DNA from: Firm-04 sp045628085 | GTDB taxonomy: Bacteria; Bacillota; Clostridia; Oscillospirales; Ruminococcaceae | Assembly (NCBI GenBank): GCA_045628085.1 | Contig: JAZQOZ010000129.1 | Coordinates: 1 to 24,158, forward strand | Reading direction: 5' to 3' | Length of the DNA: 24,158 nt | Part shown: positions 1 through 7,931 of the stretch, in pieces | Position numbering within the stretch: the first letter of the stretch is position 1 | Layout: the number at the start of each line of letters is the position of its first letter | The notes under the pieces: generated by a model | The model's input: the letters and a program-made list of their open reading frames with translations, nothing else | Database searches by the model: none | Told to the model about the DNA's origin: nothing | Made by a program: the position numbers and the translations under genes

Positions 1-64
1 ATAAATGCGGTAACCGGCCCTTTTCACTTTTCATTTGAACGAGTATCTTTTTTCTGCACACCCA

Positions 65-93
65 TTGCAATTCACACGATAATATGCTATAAT
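65..93 (+). promoter_or_regulatory. Sigma-A promoter upstream of the small membrane protein and radA
   Basis: A -35 box TTGCAA (65-70) is followed by a 17-bp spacer and a perfect -10 box TATAAT (88-93). A TG dinucleotide at 85-86 gives an extended -10. Transcription should start near 100, about 35 nt before the first start codon at 134. The same TTGCAA-17-TATAAT arrangement recurs at the aro operon and pgk promoters in this window, which supports the call. Confidence 0.85.
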
Positions 94-133
94 GGAAATG
101 ATATCTGTTATCAGTCAGCAAAGGAGCTTTACT

Positions 134-310
134 ATGAGTAAGTCAAAAAATACATCTCAGGTCAGCGGCAGAAACAGAGAGGAAAAACGTGCAGCGGCAC
201 GCAGTCCGCAGCCGAAAAAATCTTCAAAGCCGCTTGGTCTGCGCATTGCGATCATCGTCATTATGGTTGTCATGCTGCTCGGATTTTTCATTCTTCCGCT
301 GCTCCGCTGA
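134..310 (+). CDS. Small single-pass membrane protein (58 aa), function unknown
   Basis: The start is ATG 134, preceded by AAGGAG (120-126 region) at normal spacing. An in-frame ATG at 92 is rejected because it lies inside the -10 region and has no ribosome binding site. The first 35 residues are very basic and polar (Lys, Arg, Ser). They are followed by one hydrophobic segment of about 20 residues (roughly 36-56) that ends in LLR. This suggests a cytoplasmic basic tail on a C-terminal membrane anchor. It is the first gene after the promoter and sits 34 nt upstream of radA, so the two are probably cotranscribed. I do not recognise the family. Confidence 0.7.
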   Translation: MSKSKNTSQVSGRNREEKRAAARSPQPKKSSKPLGLRIAIIVIMVVMLLGFFILPLLR

Positions 311-344
311 GCATTGCCGCTTCTGCGGAAAGGAGCTGTTCTGA

Positions 345-1739
345 ATGGCAAAAGCAAAAACCAGATATGAATGTACCGCCTGCGGTGCTGAGTTCCTGAA
401 ATGGAACGGCAAATGCCCGAACTGCGGCGCATGGAATACGATCGAAGAAGCATTGCCGGAGATCCATACACCGGTTCGTTCCGGCAGCGCCGGTACGCGC
501 AGTGTGCCCGTTGATGTGACCGCGCAGATTCGGGAACTGGCTGAAGTCAGTCTGAATGAGGATATCCGCTATGATACCGGTATTCCGGAGCTGAACCGTG
601 TGCTCGGCGGCGGTCTGGTCAAAGGTTCCGTTGTTCTGCTCGGCGGTGAGCCCGGCATCGGAAAAAGTACGCTGCTTCTTCAGATCTGCCAGTATCTCGG
701 AGCAGACCGTTCTGTATTGTATGTTTCCGGCGAGGAATCTGCACGGCAGATCAAGCTGCGTGCCGGCAGACTCGGTGTCGATACCGAAAATCTTTATCTG
801 CTGACGGTCAACGATGCGGAGTCTGTTTGCGATACGATCATGCAGACAGAGCCGGATATCGTCATTATTGATTCGATCCAGACTATGCATATTGCAGGGA
901 TCAGTTCCGGTTCAGGCTCAGTCGTACAGGTTCGTGAATGTACCGCAATGTTCATGCAGGCTGCAAAAGCAAAGGAAATTCCCATTTTTCTTGTCGGTCA
1001 TGTGACCAAAGAGGGTGCGATCGCCGGACCGAAGGTCATGGAGCATCTGGTCGATACGGTGTTGATCTTTGAGGGCGACCGTTATCAGAGCATCCGTGTT
1101 CTGCGTGCGGTGAAAAACCGTTTCGGCTCGACCAATGAGATCGGCGTATTTGAAATGCGCGACAGCGGCCTTTCCGAGGTCGCCAATCCCTCGGCTATGC
1201 TGCTGGACGGCAGACCGCTCGGCGTTTCCGGAACCTGCGTCTGCTGCATGATGGAAGGCAGCCGCCCGATCCTTGCGGAGATTCAGGCATTGTGTACGAA
1301 AAGTACACTTTCCACGCCGCGCCGGACTGCGACAGGTCTGGATTATAACCGCGTGTATATTCTGCTTGCTGTATTGGAGAAACGCATCGGGCTGCGCGTG
1401 GCGGCTCTGGATGTATATTTGAATATTGTCGGCGGTTTCCGGCTTGATGAACCGGCAGGTGACCTTGCCGTTGCACTTGCACTGTATTCCGCGATCATGA
1501 ATAAACCCGTTCCGGAACAGGTCATCGCATTCGGTGAGATCGGTCTGGGCGGTGAACTGCGTTCTGTGTCCAATGCGTCACAGCGCATACAAGAGGCAGA
1601 ACGTCTGGGATTTACGGACTGTATTCTCCCGAAGCAGACGCTCCGTGCGCTGCAAACTGACCGTTTCCGGATACGTCTGCACGGTGTTTCCGGTCTGAAA
1701 GAGGCATTTGCCGTTCTGGAAAAGCAGACCGCACAGTGA
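345..1739 (+). CDS. radA: DNA repair protein RadA (Sms), 464 aa
   Basis: RadA is a RecA-like, hexameric, DnaB-type ATPase that promotes branch migration of recombination intermediates and repair of damaged DNA. The N-terminus has a C4 zinc finger (Cys10, Cys13, Cys24, Cys27). A Walker A motif GGEPGIGKST lies at 100-109, and the RadA-specific KNRFG motif at 257-261. The C-terminal third is the Lon-protease-like domain seen in all RadA proteins (after about residue 285). The length is typical for the family (about 450-460 aa). ATG 345 has AGGAG at 331-335. Transcription probably starts at the promoter near 65 and reads through the small membrane protein gene. No strong terminator follows, so the next genes may share the transcript. 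Confidence 0.97.
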   Translation: MAKAKTRYECTACGAEFLKWNGKCPNCGAWNTIEEALPEIHTPVRSGSAGTRSVPVDVTAQIRELAEVSLNEDIRYDTGIPELNRVLGGGLVKGSVVLLGGEPGIGKSTLLLQICQYLGADRSVLYVSGEESARQIKLRAGRLGVDTENLYLLTVNDAESVCDTIMQTEPDIVIIDSIQTMHIAGISSGSGSVVQVRECTAMFMQAAKAKEIPIFLVGHVTKEGAIAGPKVMEHLVDTVLIFEGDRYQSIRVLRAVKNRFGSTNEIGVFEMRDSGLSEVANPSAMLLDGRPLGVSGTCVCCMMEGSRPILAEIQALCTKSTLSTPRRTATGLDYNRVYILLAVLEKRIGLRVAALDVYLNIVGGFRLDEPAGDLAVALALYSAIMNKPVPEQVIAFGEIGLGGELRSVSNASQRIQEAERLGFTDCILPKQTLRALQTDRFRIRLHGVSGLKEAFAVLEKQTAQ

Positions 1740-1775
1740 AATGCACATAATGACCGAAGAAAAAGGAGGTATAGC

Positions 1776-2291
1776 ATGGCGAATATTTTTGGTGTCCGGC
1801 GCACAGATCCGCCGGAGGAACTGATCAATATTCCTGACAGGGGCGCAGAAGCACTCATCAATATCCTCGTGCTTGCCGCCTCAGCATTGGCAGAAACCGA
1901 TTCGCAGAAGCGTCTTGCGGTCTGGCTTGCCGAGCATGACCGGATGCTGGGGATCGGGGATGTCGGCTTTTATCTTGCGGATATGCCGTGGGATGCCGAA
2001 TCCTTTGAGCAGGATCGGCAGTTTATGGTGCGCGTGACGGATGCCGCTTCGCAGAAAACCGGCTGGGAAGTGCTCGAATACCGTCCGAATGCCGATCATC
2101 TGATGCCGATGCTCGGATGGTTTCGCAAGAGCTTTGTGCGGCTGAAACCTGCGGATGTTGATTTGAATGCACTTGAAAACTGGCTTGATGATATGGATGA
2201 CGATGATCCGGTGTTTCATGGATTTCCGCGCTGTCAGCGGCACGGTGTCTATCTGACATGGTTCGGCTGCCATATCTGCAACAGCAAATAA
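1776..2291 (+). CDS. Hypothetical protein with a C-terminal Cys/His cluster (171 aa)
   Basis: A near-perfect ribosome binding site (AAAGGAGGT) precedes ATG 1776. I do not recognise the family. Visible features are a mostly helical N-terminal half, an acidic stretch LDDMDDDDP at about 137-145, and a C-terminal C-x2-H-x8-C-x2-C arrangement (Cys153, His156, Cys165, Cys168) that could hold a zinc ion. There is no signal peptide or membrane segment, so it is probably cytoplasmic. It lies 36 nt after radA and 47 nt before pyk on the same strand, without an intervening terminator, suggesting cotranscription. Confidence that it is a real gene is high; its function is unknown. Confidence 0.8.
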   Translation: MANIFGVRRTDPPEELINIPDRGAEALINILVLAASALAETDSQKRLAVWLAEHDRMLGIGDVGFYLADMPWDAESFEQDRQFMVRVTDAASQKTGWEVLEYRPNADHLMPMLGWFRKSFVRLKPADVDLNALENWLDDMDDDDPVFHGFPRCQRHGVYLTWFGCHICNSK

Positions 2292-2338
2292 CAGGATCAT
2301 TGTGATTCTGATTTACAATAAAAGGAGTTATTGCCAAT

Positions 2339-3766
2339 ATGCTTCAGCAGCTCAGAAAAACCAAAATTGTATGCACAGTCGGCCCTGCAACCGATAAGGA
2401 TGAAGTTCTGCGTCAGATGATGCAGGCAGGCATGAATGTTGCCCGTTTCAATTTTTCACACGCTGATTATGAAAAAGATAAGCAGCGTTTTGAACAGGTC
2501 AAGCGTCTGCGTGAGGAGCTAGGTCTGCCGATCGCAACGATGCTTGATACGAAAGGTCCGGAAGTACGTCTGCGGAAATTTCCGGAAGGCTCTGTCGAGA
2601 TCCAGTCAGGCGATATATATACGCTGACCACACGCGATGTACCCTGTGACGACAAGATCGGTTCTGTCAATTATCCGCGCCTGACAAAGGATGTCAAGCC
2701 CGGCGATACCGTCATGATCAACGACGGTCTGGTTGAAATGCGGATCGAACACGTTTCTTCGACCGATATCGAATGCAGAGTCATTCACGGCGGTACGCTC
2801 TCAAATCACAAATCCTGCAATTTTCCTGACGTTCATCTTTCGATGCCGTATCTGAGCGATGCGGATATGGAAGATCTGGAATTCGGCGCAAAACTCGGCT
2901 TTGATTTTATCGCGGCGAGCTTCGCAAGAACCGGCGCGGATATCCGCTATCTGCGCAAATTCACGCAGAGCCTCGGCTGGTACGGTGTCCGTATTATCGC
3001 AAAAATCGAAAACCGCGAGGGCGTAAACAATATTGATGAGATCCTCGAAGCCGCAGACGGCATTATGGTCGCACGCGGCGATATGGGTGTAGAGATTCCC
3101 TTTGAGCAGATCCCTGATATTCAGAAGAAACTCATCCGCAAGGGCTATGAAGCCGGAAAGCAGGTCATTACTGCGACGCAGATGCTCGAATCCATGATCA
3201 ACAATCCGCGCCCGACACGAGCCGAGATCACAGACGTTGCAAATGCGATCTATGACGGCACGAGTGCGATCATGACATCCGGCGAAACCGCTGCCGGTCA
3301 GCATCCGGTTGAAACGGTTGAAACAATGGCGCGAATCGCGCTGACTGCGGAAAGCAGTATTGACTATAAGAGCGAATTTCTTGCGCGTATTGATGAAAAA
3401 GCGACCATTGCCGATGCGATTGCGCACGCGACCGTTACAACGGCACATGACCTCGATGCAACTGCGATCGTAACCGTGACAAAGGGCGGCGAAACTGCGC
3501 GTCTGCTCTCGAAATATCGTCCGATGTTCCCGATCATCTCCTGCACGACCGATGAAATGGTACAGCGGCAGATGAATATGTCATGGGGCGTGCATCCGCT
3601 GGTCATTGCAGAGGAACGCAGTACCGATGAGCTGTTCCGCCATGCCGTTGAAGCGGCTTGTAAGGCAGGCTATGCAGAGCCGGGTGATCTGGTCGTCATT
3701 ACCGCCGGTGTTCCGCTTGGCGTGTCCGGCACGACCAATCTGCTGAAAGTTGAAGCAATCGAATAA
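2339..3766 (+). CDS. pyk: Pyruvate kinase, 475 aa
   Basis: Pyruvate kinase transfers the phosphate of phosphoenolpyruvate to ADP in the last ATP-forming step of glycolysis. The opening TKIVCTVGPAT and NVARFNFSH (33-41, Arg36 and Asn38) belong to the substrate-binding barrel. MLDTKGPEVR (68-77) follows. IIAKIENREG carries catalytic Lys222 and metal ligand Glu224, and ARGDMG supplies metal ligand Asp248. The signature TATQMLESM and the GETAAG loop are intact. At 475 aa it is the short form, lacking the extra C-terminal PEP-utiliser-like domain found in the roughly 585-aa Bacillus enzymes. ATG 2339 has AAAAGGAG at 2320-2327. A strong hairpin terminator follows the stop codon. Its substrate PEP is also used by the DAHP synthase of the nearby aro operon. 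Confidence 0.97.
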   Translation: MLQQLRKTKIVCTVGPATDKDEVLRQMMQAGMNVARFNFSHADYEKDKQRFEQVKRLREELGLPIATMLDTKGPEVRLRKFPEGSVEIQSGDIYTLTTRDVPCDDKIGSVNYPRLTKDVKPGDTVMINDGLVEMRIEHVSSTDIECRVIHGGTLSNHKSCNFPDVHLSMPYLSDADMEDLEFGAKLGFDFIAASFARTGADIRYLRKFTQSLGWYGVRIIAKIENREGVNNIDEILEAADGIMVARGDMGVEIPFEQIPDIQKKLIRKGYEAGKQVITATQMLESMINNPRPTRAEITDVANAIYDGTSAIMTSGETAAGQHPVETVETMARIALTAESSIDYKSEFLARIDEKATIADAIAHATVTTAHDLDATAIVTVTKGGETARLLSKYRPMFPIISCTTDEMVQRQMNMSWGVHPLVIAEERSTDELFRHAVEAACKAGYAEPGDLVVITAGVPLGVSGTTNLLKVEAIE

Positions 3767-3771
3767 GAGCA

Positions 3772-3811
3772 AAACCGCGAACCGATCAGTCTGGTTCGCG
3801 GTTTCAGTTTG
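3772..3811 (+). terminator. Intrinsic terminator of pyk
   Basis: A perfect 12-bp stem AAACCGCGAACC (3772-3783) pairs with GGTTCGCGGTTT (3793-3804) around a 9-nt loop. It starts 5 nt after the pyk stop codon and ends in a T-rich stretch (GTTTCAGTTTG). The T-tract is interrupted, so termination may be incomplete. A second weak plus-strand stem, AATACAT/ATGTATT at 3911-3934 followed by TTTT, lies further downstream and could act as backup. Confidence 0.8.
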
Positions 3812-3897
3812 TCGAAAAACTATGTGAACGCCAAAATAAAAGTTTTGGTCGCAATTTGCGCTTTGCCGACTTGAAAAAGGCTTGACCGAAAACTTTA
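3810..3897 (-). repeat. Dispersed intergenic repeat with inverted arms, copy 1
   Basis: The segment 3810-3844 matches 22452-22486 in 33 of 35 positions. It continues into an imperfect inverted repeat: AAAGTTTTGGTC near 3839-3850 and GACCGAAAACTTT at 3885-3897, with about 34 nt between the arms. On the minus strand this folds as a hairpin followed by a T-rich tail (TTTTATTTT) about 40 nt after the aroQ stop, so it may also terminate the aro operon. Both copies sit downstream of a minus-strand gene, in the same orientation relative to it. I do not recognise a named element. Confidence 0.65.
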
Positions 3898-3937
3898 TTT
3901 ATCCCTATTTAATACATTATCACGCGGATGTATTTTT

Positions 3938-4378
3938 TCATTTATTCTGAGAAATCGCATCAACCAGAATATGCAGTCCCTCGATGTATCCTGCAAAACC
4001 CTTGCCCTTGACGGTTGCGATGCAAGCCTGCCGGATATAGGATATTTTGCGGAATTCATCGCGTGTATCCGGATCAGAAATATGTACCTCAACAGTCGGG
4101 AGCGATACCGCTTTGACCGCATCTAACAGCGCAACGCTCGTGTGCGTATATGCCGCCGGATTGATGAGGATGCCGTCTGCATTGCCGTATGCGTCCTGAA
4201 TCTTGTCCACGAGGTCGCCCTCATGGTTTGACTGATAGCATTCGATCGTGATGCCGAGCTGTTCTGCTTCCGTTTCGAGCATGGCGATCAGATCAGCAAG
4301 TGTCTGTGTGCCGTAATGCTCCGGCTCACGAATTCCCAGCATATTCAAATTCGGCCCATTCAGAACGAGTATATGCAC
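3938..4378 (-). CDS. aroQ: 3-dehydroquinate dehydratase, type II (146 aa)
   Basis: The enzyme removes water from 3-dehydroquinate to give 3-dehydroshikimate, the third step of the shikimate pathway. The type II family is recognised from the N-terminal HILVLNGPNLNMLGIREP, the substrate loop with its Tyr (HYG), INPAAYTHTS, EVHISD with the catalytic His, and the closing GKGFAGYIEGL. Its length is normal for the dodecameric family. The start is GTG 4378: GGAGGG lies six bases upstream, and the resulting N-terminus (V/M-HILVLNG) is the usual one; no ATG fits. The first 53 nt overlap the end of the aroE-aroK gene in another frame, implying translational coupling. It is the last gene of the aro operon. 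Confidence 0.95.
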   Translation of the reverse strand: MHILVLNGPNLNMLGIREPEHYGTQTLADLIAMLETEAEQLGITIECYQSNHEGDLVDKIQDAYGNADGILINPAAYTHTSVALLDAVKAVSLPTVEVHISDPDTRDEFRKISYIRQACIATVKGKGFAGYIEGLHILVDAISQNK

Positions 4379-5615
4379 AATAATCCCTCCAGATCTCAGC
4401 CGCCGCCGCTTCAGGCGTGCGGTTATTTTCAATCGCAATATCTGCAAATTTCTGATACAGCGGCATACGGACTGCCGCCATTGCATCCAGATCAGCGCCG
4501 ATCGAAAGCGGTCTGCCCTGCCGGCTGAGCTGATCGGTCGGACGGCAGATATGGTATACTCTGCCGTTGCTGCGCAAAGGTGCATCGTTTTCAGCGCGTG
4601 TCACAACGCCGCCGCCTGTCACAAGGATCACGCCGCGCTTTGCGCTTTGCTCACGCACAACTTCGGATTCAATCTTGCGGAAAGTTTCTTCGCCGCCCTC
4701 TGCAAAAATCGCCGGAATCGGTTTGCCCGCTTTTTTGATGATCTCCGCATCGAGATCAGCCTGCTCCCGTCCGGTCAGTTTTTCGAGTGCATTGCCGATT
4801 GTCGATTTACCGCAGCCCGGCATTCCGATCAGGACGATATTTTCTGCATCACGCTGCATATCCGCGCCGATCTCTGCAATTTTGCTGTCAGGAATCGGCG
4901 TGCCGAAGAAATATTCTGCCGCCTGCTTTGCCTGTGCGACAAGCATCGTCAGACCGCCTGCATAGGGGATGCCGCGTGATTTTGCCTGTAGGAGCATCTC
5001 CGTCCGTGCCGGATTATAGATCACATCTGCCGCGCCGCGCAGATTCTGGAATTTTGACAGATCAACAAGCGATTCACCGGCTTTCGGGTACATCCCGACC
5101 GGTGTTGCGTTGACGATCAATGTCGTACTGTTATAGAATTTCGGCAGATCATTGTAATTGTAATCCGTATCATGCCGGCTCAGAACGGTCAATGATGCAC
5201 AGCCGTCGAGTTTTGCAACTGCTTGAATCGTCTGCGATACACCGCCGTTGCCAAGCAGCAGGACATTTGCACCGTTAAAAGACAATCCGCCTGCACGCAT
5301 CATACAGCGCAGACCGTAAGCATCGGTATTGTATCCCTTCCATGTGCCGTCCGGCTGCCGGACAAGCGTATTCACGCTGCCGATCGCCTCTGCAAGCGGA
5401 TCAAGCGAAGCACAGAACGGAATCACGTCAATTTTATAGGGAATTGTGACATTGAGCGCTTTCAGACGCGTATCTGCGAGAAAAACGGGCAGTTCATCCG
5501 GTTCGAGTTCATAGAGGGAATACTGCGGATTGCCGAGTGCCGCATGGATCTGCGGCGAGATGCTGTGTCCGAGTTTCCGCCCGATCAATCCGTATGGTGT
5601 TTGAAAATCAGTCAT
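4326..5615 (-). CDS. aroE-aroK: Bifunctional shikimate dehydrogenase / shikimate kinase fusion (429 aa)
   Basis: Two consecutive shikimate pathway enzymes are fused in one chain. Residues 1-250 are AroE, which reduces 3-dehydroshikimate with NADPH: GHSISP (16-21), NVTIPYK with catalytic Lys61, NTD at 96-98, and NATPVGMYP (169-177). The nucleotide-binding loop reads GNGGVS (122-127), and the usual NRT motif is replaced by SRHDTD, so cofactor binding may be atypical. Residues 258-429 are AroK, which phosphorylates shikimate: Walker A GMPGCGKST (264-272), DLD (287-289), Arg313 in ETFRK, GGG (334-336) and lid RPL (368-370). ATG 5615 has GAGGAG upstream. The gene begins 13 nt after pheA, and its end overlaps aroQ by 53 nt. 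Confidence 0.95.
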   Translation of the reverse strand: MTDFQTPYGLIGRKLGHSISPQIHAALGNPQYSLYELEPDELPVFLADTRLKALNVTIPYKIDVIPFCASLDPLAEAIGSVNTLVRQPDGTWKGYNTDAYGLRCMMRAGGLSFNGANVLLLGNGGVSQTIQAVAKLDGCASLTVLSRHDTDYNYNDLPKFYNSTTLIVNATPVGMYPKAGESLVDLSKFQNLRGAADVIYNPARTEMLLQAKSRGIPYAGGLTMLVAQAKQAAEYFFGTPIPDSKIAEIGADMQRDAENIVLIGMPGCGKSTIGNALEKLTGREQADLDAEIIKKAGKPIPAIFAEGGEETFRKIESEVVREQSAKRGVILVTGGGVVTRAENDAPLRSNGRVYHICRPTDQLSRQGRPLSIGADLDAMAAVRMPLYQKFADIAIENNRTPEAAAAEIWRDYCAYTRSEWAEFEYAGNS

Positions 5616-5628
5616 GTGATACTCCTCA

Positions 5629-6771
5629 TCAAACGATTTCGGTGTAGTTTCCGAGCAGCGTGAACGAATCGCAGGAGCGTTCGAGTTCGCAGAGCAGACC
5701 GAGGATCCCTTCCTGATGCAGATTGCATTCGAGATCCATATAGAAACGATAAGAGAAATTCGTTCCCGGTATCGGCATACTTTCGAGCTTGCACATATTG
5801 ATGCCGAGCGCCGCGATCTTTGCGATCATCTGATACAGAGCGCCCGGCGAATTTGCACAGTTGACAAGAATGCTCATGCGGTCTGCGCCGGCATAGCAGG
5901 ATGCACCCTTTGCAATGCACAAAAAGCGCGTATCATTGTTGCTTTCGTTCTGGATATCATCAGTCAGAACGGTCAGCCCGTAGAGCTTTGCGCAGGCTTC
6001 TCCGGCAATCGCCGCAGCGGATTTGTCATGCGCCGCGGCGGCACGCTGTGCGGCGTGTGCAGTGCTGATGCACGGTATCACATCAACGCCGAGCTGCTGA
6101 ATAAACCGGCTGCACTGTCCGGCTGCCTGCTCATGCGTATAGATCGTTTTGATATCCGAAAGCTGCGCATCCTTCTGCGTCAGCAATACATGACGAATCA
6201 GCTGACGGACACTGCGAACGATGCAGATATCCGGTTCGCGGAGCAGCTCATAAACCTGACGCACCGAGCCCTGAACACTGTTTTCAACAGGCAGTATGCC
6301 GAATTTGCAAAGTCCGGCCTGAACTGCCTGCACAACTGCCGGAAAACCGTCCATGAAAATGATATCGCCCTTCGGGAACAGCCGGTCTGCGGCTGCGCCG
6401 GCATAACTGCCCTCAACGCCCGAAACAGCAATTCTGCCGCTCTGCGGAAATACATTCTGCTCATTGGCACACATGGCGGCGGCACGCGCTGCAACGGTCG
6501 TTGCAGGAATCAGCTGTGAAGCCTGCCGTGCGCGTGACAATTCCAGAATCATCCGGAAAAGCTGATGCGCAGAATCGCCGTACTCACTTCCTGCATTTTC
6601 CCGAATGCGCATCAGGATCTCACGTTCGCGCACCGGATCATACAGCGGCTTCGACGTATCACGTTTTTTTGTATCTGCAACCTTGTCAACCAGTGTCATC
6701 CGTTTGCAGAATAAATCAAGCAGTCCGGAATCGACTTCATCAAGCTGCTTGCGAATATCCGATAATTCCAT
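5629..6771 (-). CDS. pheA: Bifunctional chorismate mutase / prephenate dehydratase (P-protein), 380 aa
   Basis: This enzyme converts chorismate to prephenate and then phenylpyruvate, committing carbon to phenylalanine. Residues 1-85 form an AroQ-class chorismate mutase (IRKQLDEVD at 6-14). Residues about 113-290 form the prephenate dehydratase domain: GVEGSYAG (118-125), LPVENSVQGSV and the catalytic NNDTRF (278-283, Thr281). Residues about 297-380 are an ACT domain for feedback inhibition by phenylalanine. Its motifs are GALY (310-313) and ESMP (330-333), where ESRP is usual, so feedback behaviour could differ. ATG 6771 is chosen over upstream in-frame codons because AAAGAGG precedes it and the domain starts right there. 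It lies 52 nt after aroC. Confidence 0.95.
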   Translation of the reverse strand: MELSDIRKQLDEVDSGLLDLFCKRMTLVDKVADTKKRDTSKPLYDPVREREILMRIRENAGSEYGDSAHQLFRMILELSRARQASQLIPATTVAARAAAMCANEQNVFPQSGRIAVSGVEGSYAGAAADRLFPKGDIIFMDGFPAVVQAVQAGLCKFGILPVENSVQGSVRQVYELLREPDICIVRSVRQLIRHVLLTQKDAQLSDIKTIYTHEQAAGQCSRFIQQLGVDVIPCISTAHAAQRAAAAHDKSAAAIAGEACAKLYGLTVLTDDIQNESNNDTRFLCIAKGASCYAGADRMSILVNCANSPGALYQMIAKIAALGINMCKLESMPIPGTNFSYRFYMDLECNLHQEGILGLLCELERSCDSFTLLGNYTEIV

Positions 6772-6823
6772 ATCATAACCTCTTTTGAAAGAATATTGCG
6801 GTCTGGCACTGCTTTGGATAATA

Positions 6824-7915
6824 TCAGCGCAATTCGCTGTCACAGAGCAGGACATCCAGCGCGGTTAATGCCGCCGCCGCTTCAATGACCGGTACTGCAC
6901 GCTGTGCAATGCAGGGATCATGCCGCCCTTTTATCTCGATTACTGCCGCTTCACCGTCCGGCAGCGTGACCGTTTCCTGCGGCTGCGCAATGGACGGTGT
7001 CGGCTTGATGCCTACACGGAAACGTACCGGCATTCCGGTTGTAATACCGCCGAGGATGCCGCCGTTCCGGTTTGTTTTTGTAATGATATTGCCGTCAGTA
7101 TCCGTTCCGAACGGATCGTTCGCGGCAGAACCGCGCATCTCCGAAAGTGCAAATCCATCTCCGAATTCGACCGCTTTTACTGCCGGAATACCGAACAAAA
7201 CACGCGCAAGACGATTCTCGATCCCGTCAAACATCGGATCACCAAGACCGGCAGGCAGACCGAGAATCATACATTCGATCGTTCCGCCGACAGAATCCTG
7301 TGCTTCACGCGCAGCAAGAATCTCCTGCTGCATTGCGTCGCCCTTTTCATCGGAAATAACAGGGAATGCCTTTACCGCGATCGTATCAAACAGTTCCGGT
7401 GAAGGCTGCATCGGGAACGTGTCATCGTGAATTGCTCCGACAGAGGAAAGATGCGCACCTACGAAGATTCCGTGACGCTCAAGAATCTGCAGTGCAATGC
7501 CGCCTGCGGCACAGACCGGCGCAGTCAGTCTGCCGGAAAAATGGCCGCCGCCGCGCATATCCGCATGACCGTGCCACTTCATATAGGCAGAATAATCGGC
7601 GTGAGAAGGACGCGGTTTCAGCGCAAGATCATTATAATCACCGGAACGCGTATTCGTGTTTGCTATGCGAATGCAAACCGGAAATCCGGTCGTTGTATTC
7701 TCAAAAATACCGGAAACAAATTCCGGAACGTCCGGTTCTTTGCGCGATGTTGAGAGTGCATTTCTGCCGCCCTGCCGCCGTTCCATAAAGCGCATGAGCC
7801 GGTCAAAGTCGATCTGTTCACCTGCCGGAAGTCCTTCGATCAAAGCACCGATCCCGTTCCCGTGCGATTCACCGAAAATAGATACACGCAGGCGTTCTCC
7901 GAATTGTGAAGCCAT
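6824..7915 (-). CDS. aroC: Chorismate synthase, 363 aa
   Basis: AroC eliminates phosphate from EPSP to give chorismate, using reduced FMN as a non-consumed cofactor. The N-terminal FGESHGNGIGALIEGLPAG is family signature 1. RRQGGRNALSTSRKEPD and the RPSHADYSAYMKWHGHADMRGGGHFSGRL region (described here in two parts, RPSHADYSAYMKWHG and GGGHFSGRL) form the active site. The C-terminal GGITTGMP and KPTPSI segments are also typical. ATG 7915 has AGGAGG seven bases upstream; upstream in-frame codons lack a ribosome binding site. It follows aroA by 16 nt and precedes pheA, so the order supplies chorismate straight to PheA. Confidence 0.96.
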   Translation of the reverse strand: MASQFGERLRVSIFGESHGNGIGALIEGLPAGEQIDFDRLMRFMERRQGGRNALSTSRKEPDVPEFVSGIFENTTTGFPVCIRIANTNTRSGDYNDLALKPRPSHADYSAYMKWHGHADMRGGGHFSGRLTAPVCAAGGIALQILERHGIFVGAHLSSVGAIHDDTFPMQPSPELFDTIAVKAFPVISDEKGDAMQQEILAAREAQDSVGGTIECMILGLPAGLGDPMFDGIENRLARVLFGIPAVKAVEFGDGFALSEMRGSAANDPFGTDTDGNIITKTNRNGGILGGITTGMPVRFRVGIKPTPSIAQPQETVTLPDGEAAVIEIKGRHDPCIAQRAVPVIEAAAALTALDVLLCDSELR

Positions 7916-7931
7916 TGAGAGCCTCCTGAAA

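Noticed and set aside
92..133. Upstream ATG at 92 as start of the small membrane protein
   Set aside because: It lies in the promoter -10 region, upstream of the predicted transcription start, without a ribosome binding site.
3911..3938. Terminator of the aro operon in the AATACAT/ATGTATT stem
   Set aside because: On the minus strand no T-tract follows the stem; the T-run is on the plus-strand side. The repeat hairpin at 3839-3897 is a better candidate for the aro end.
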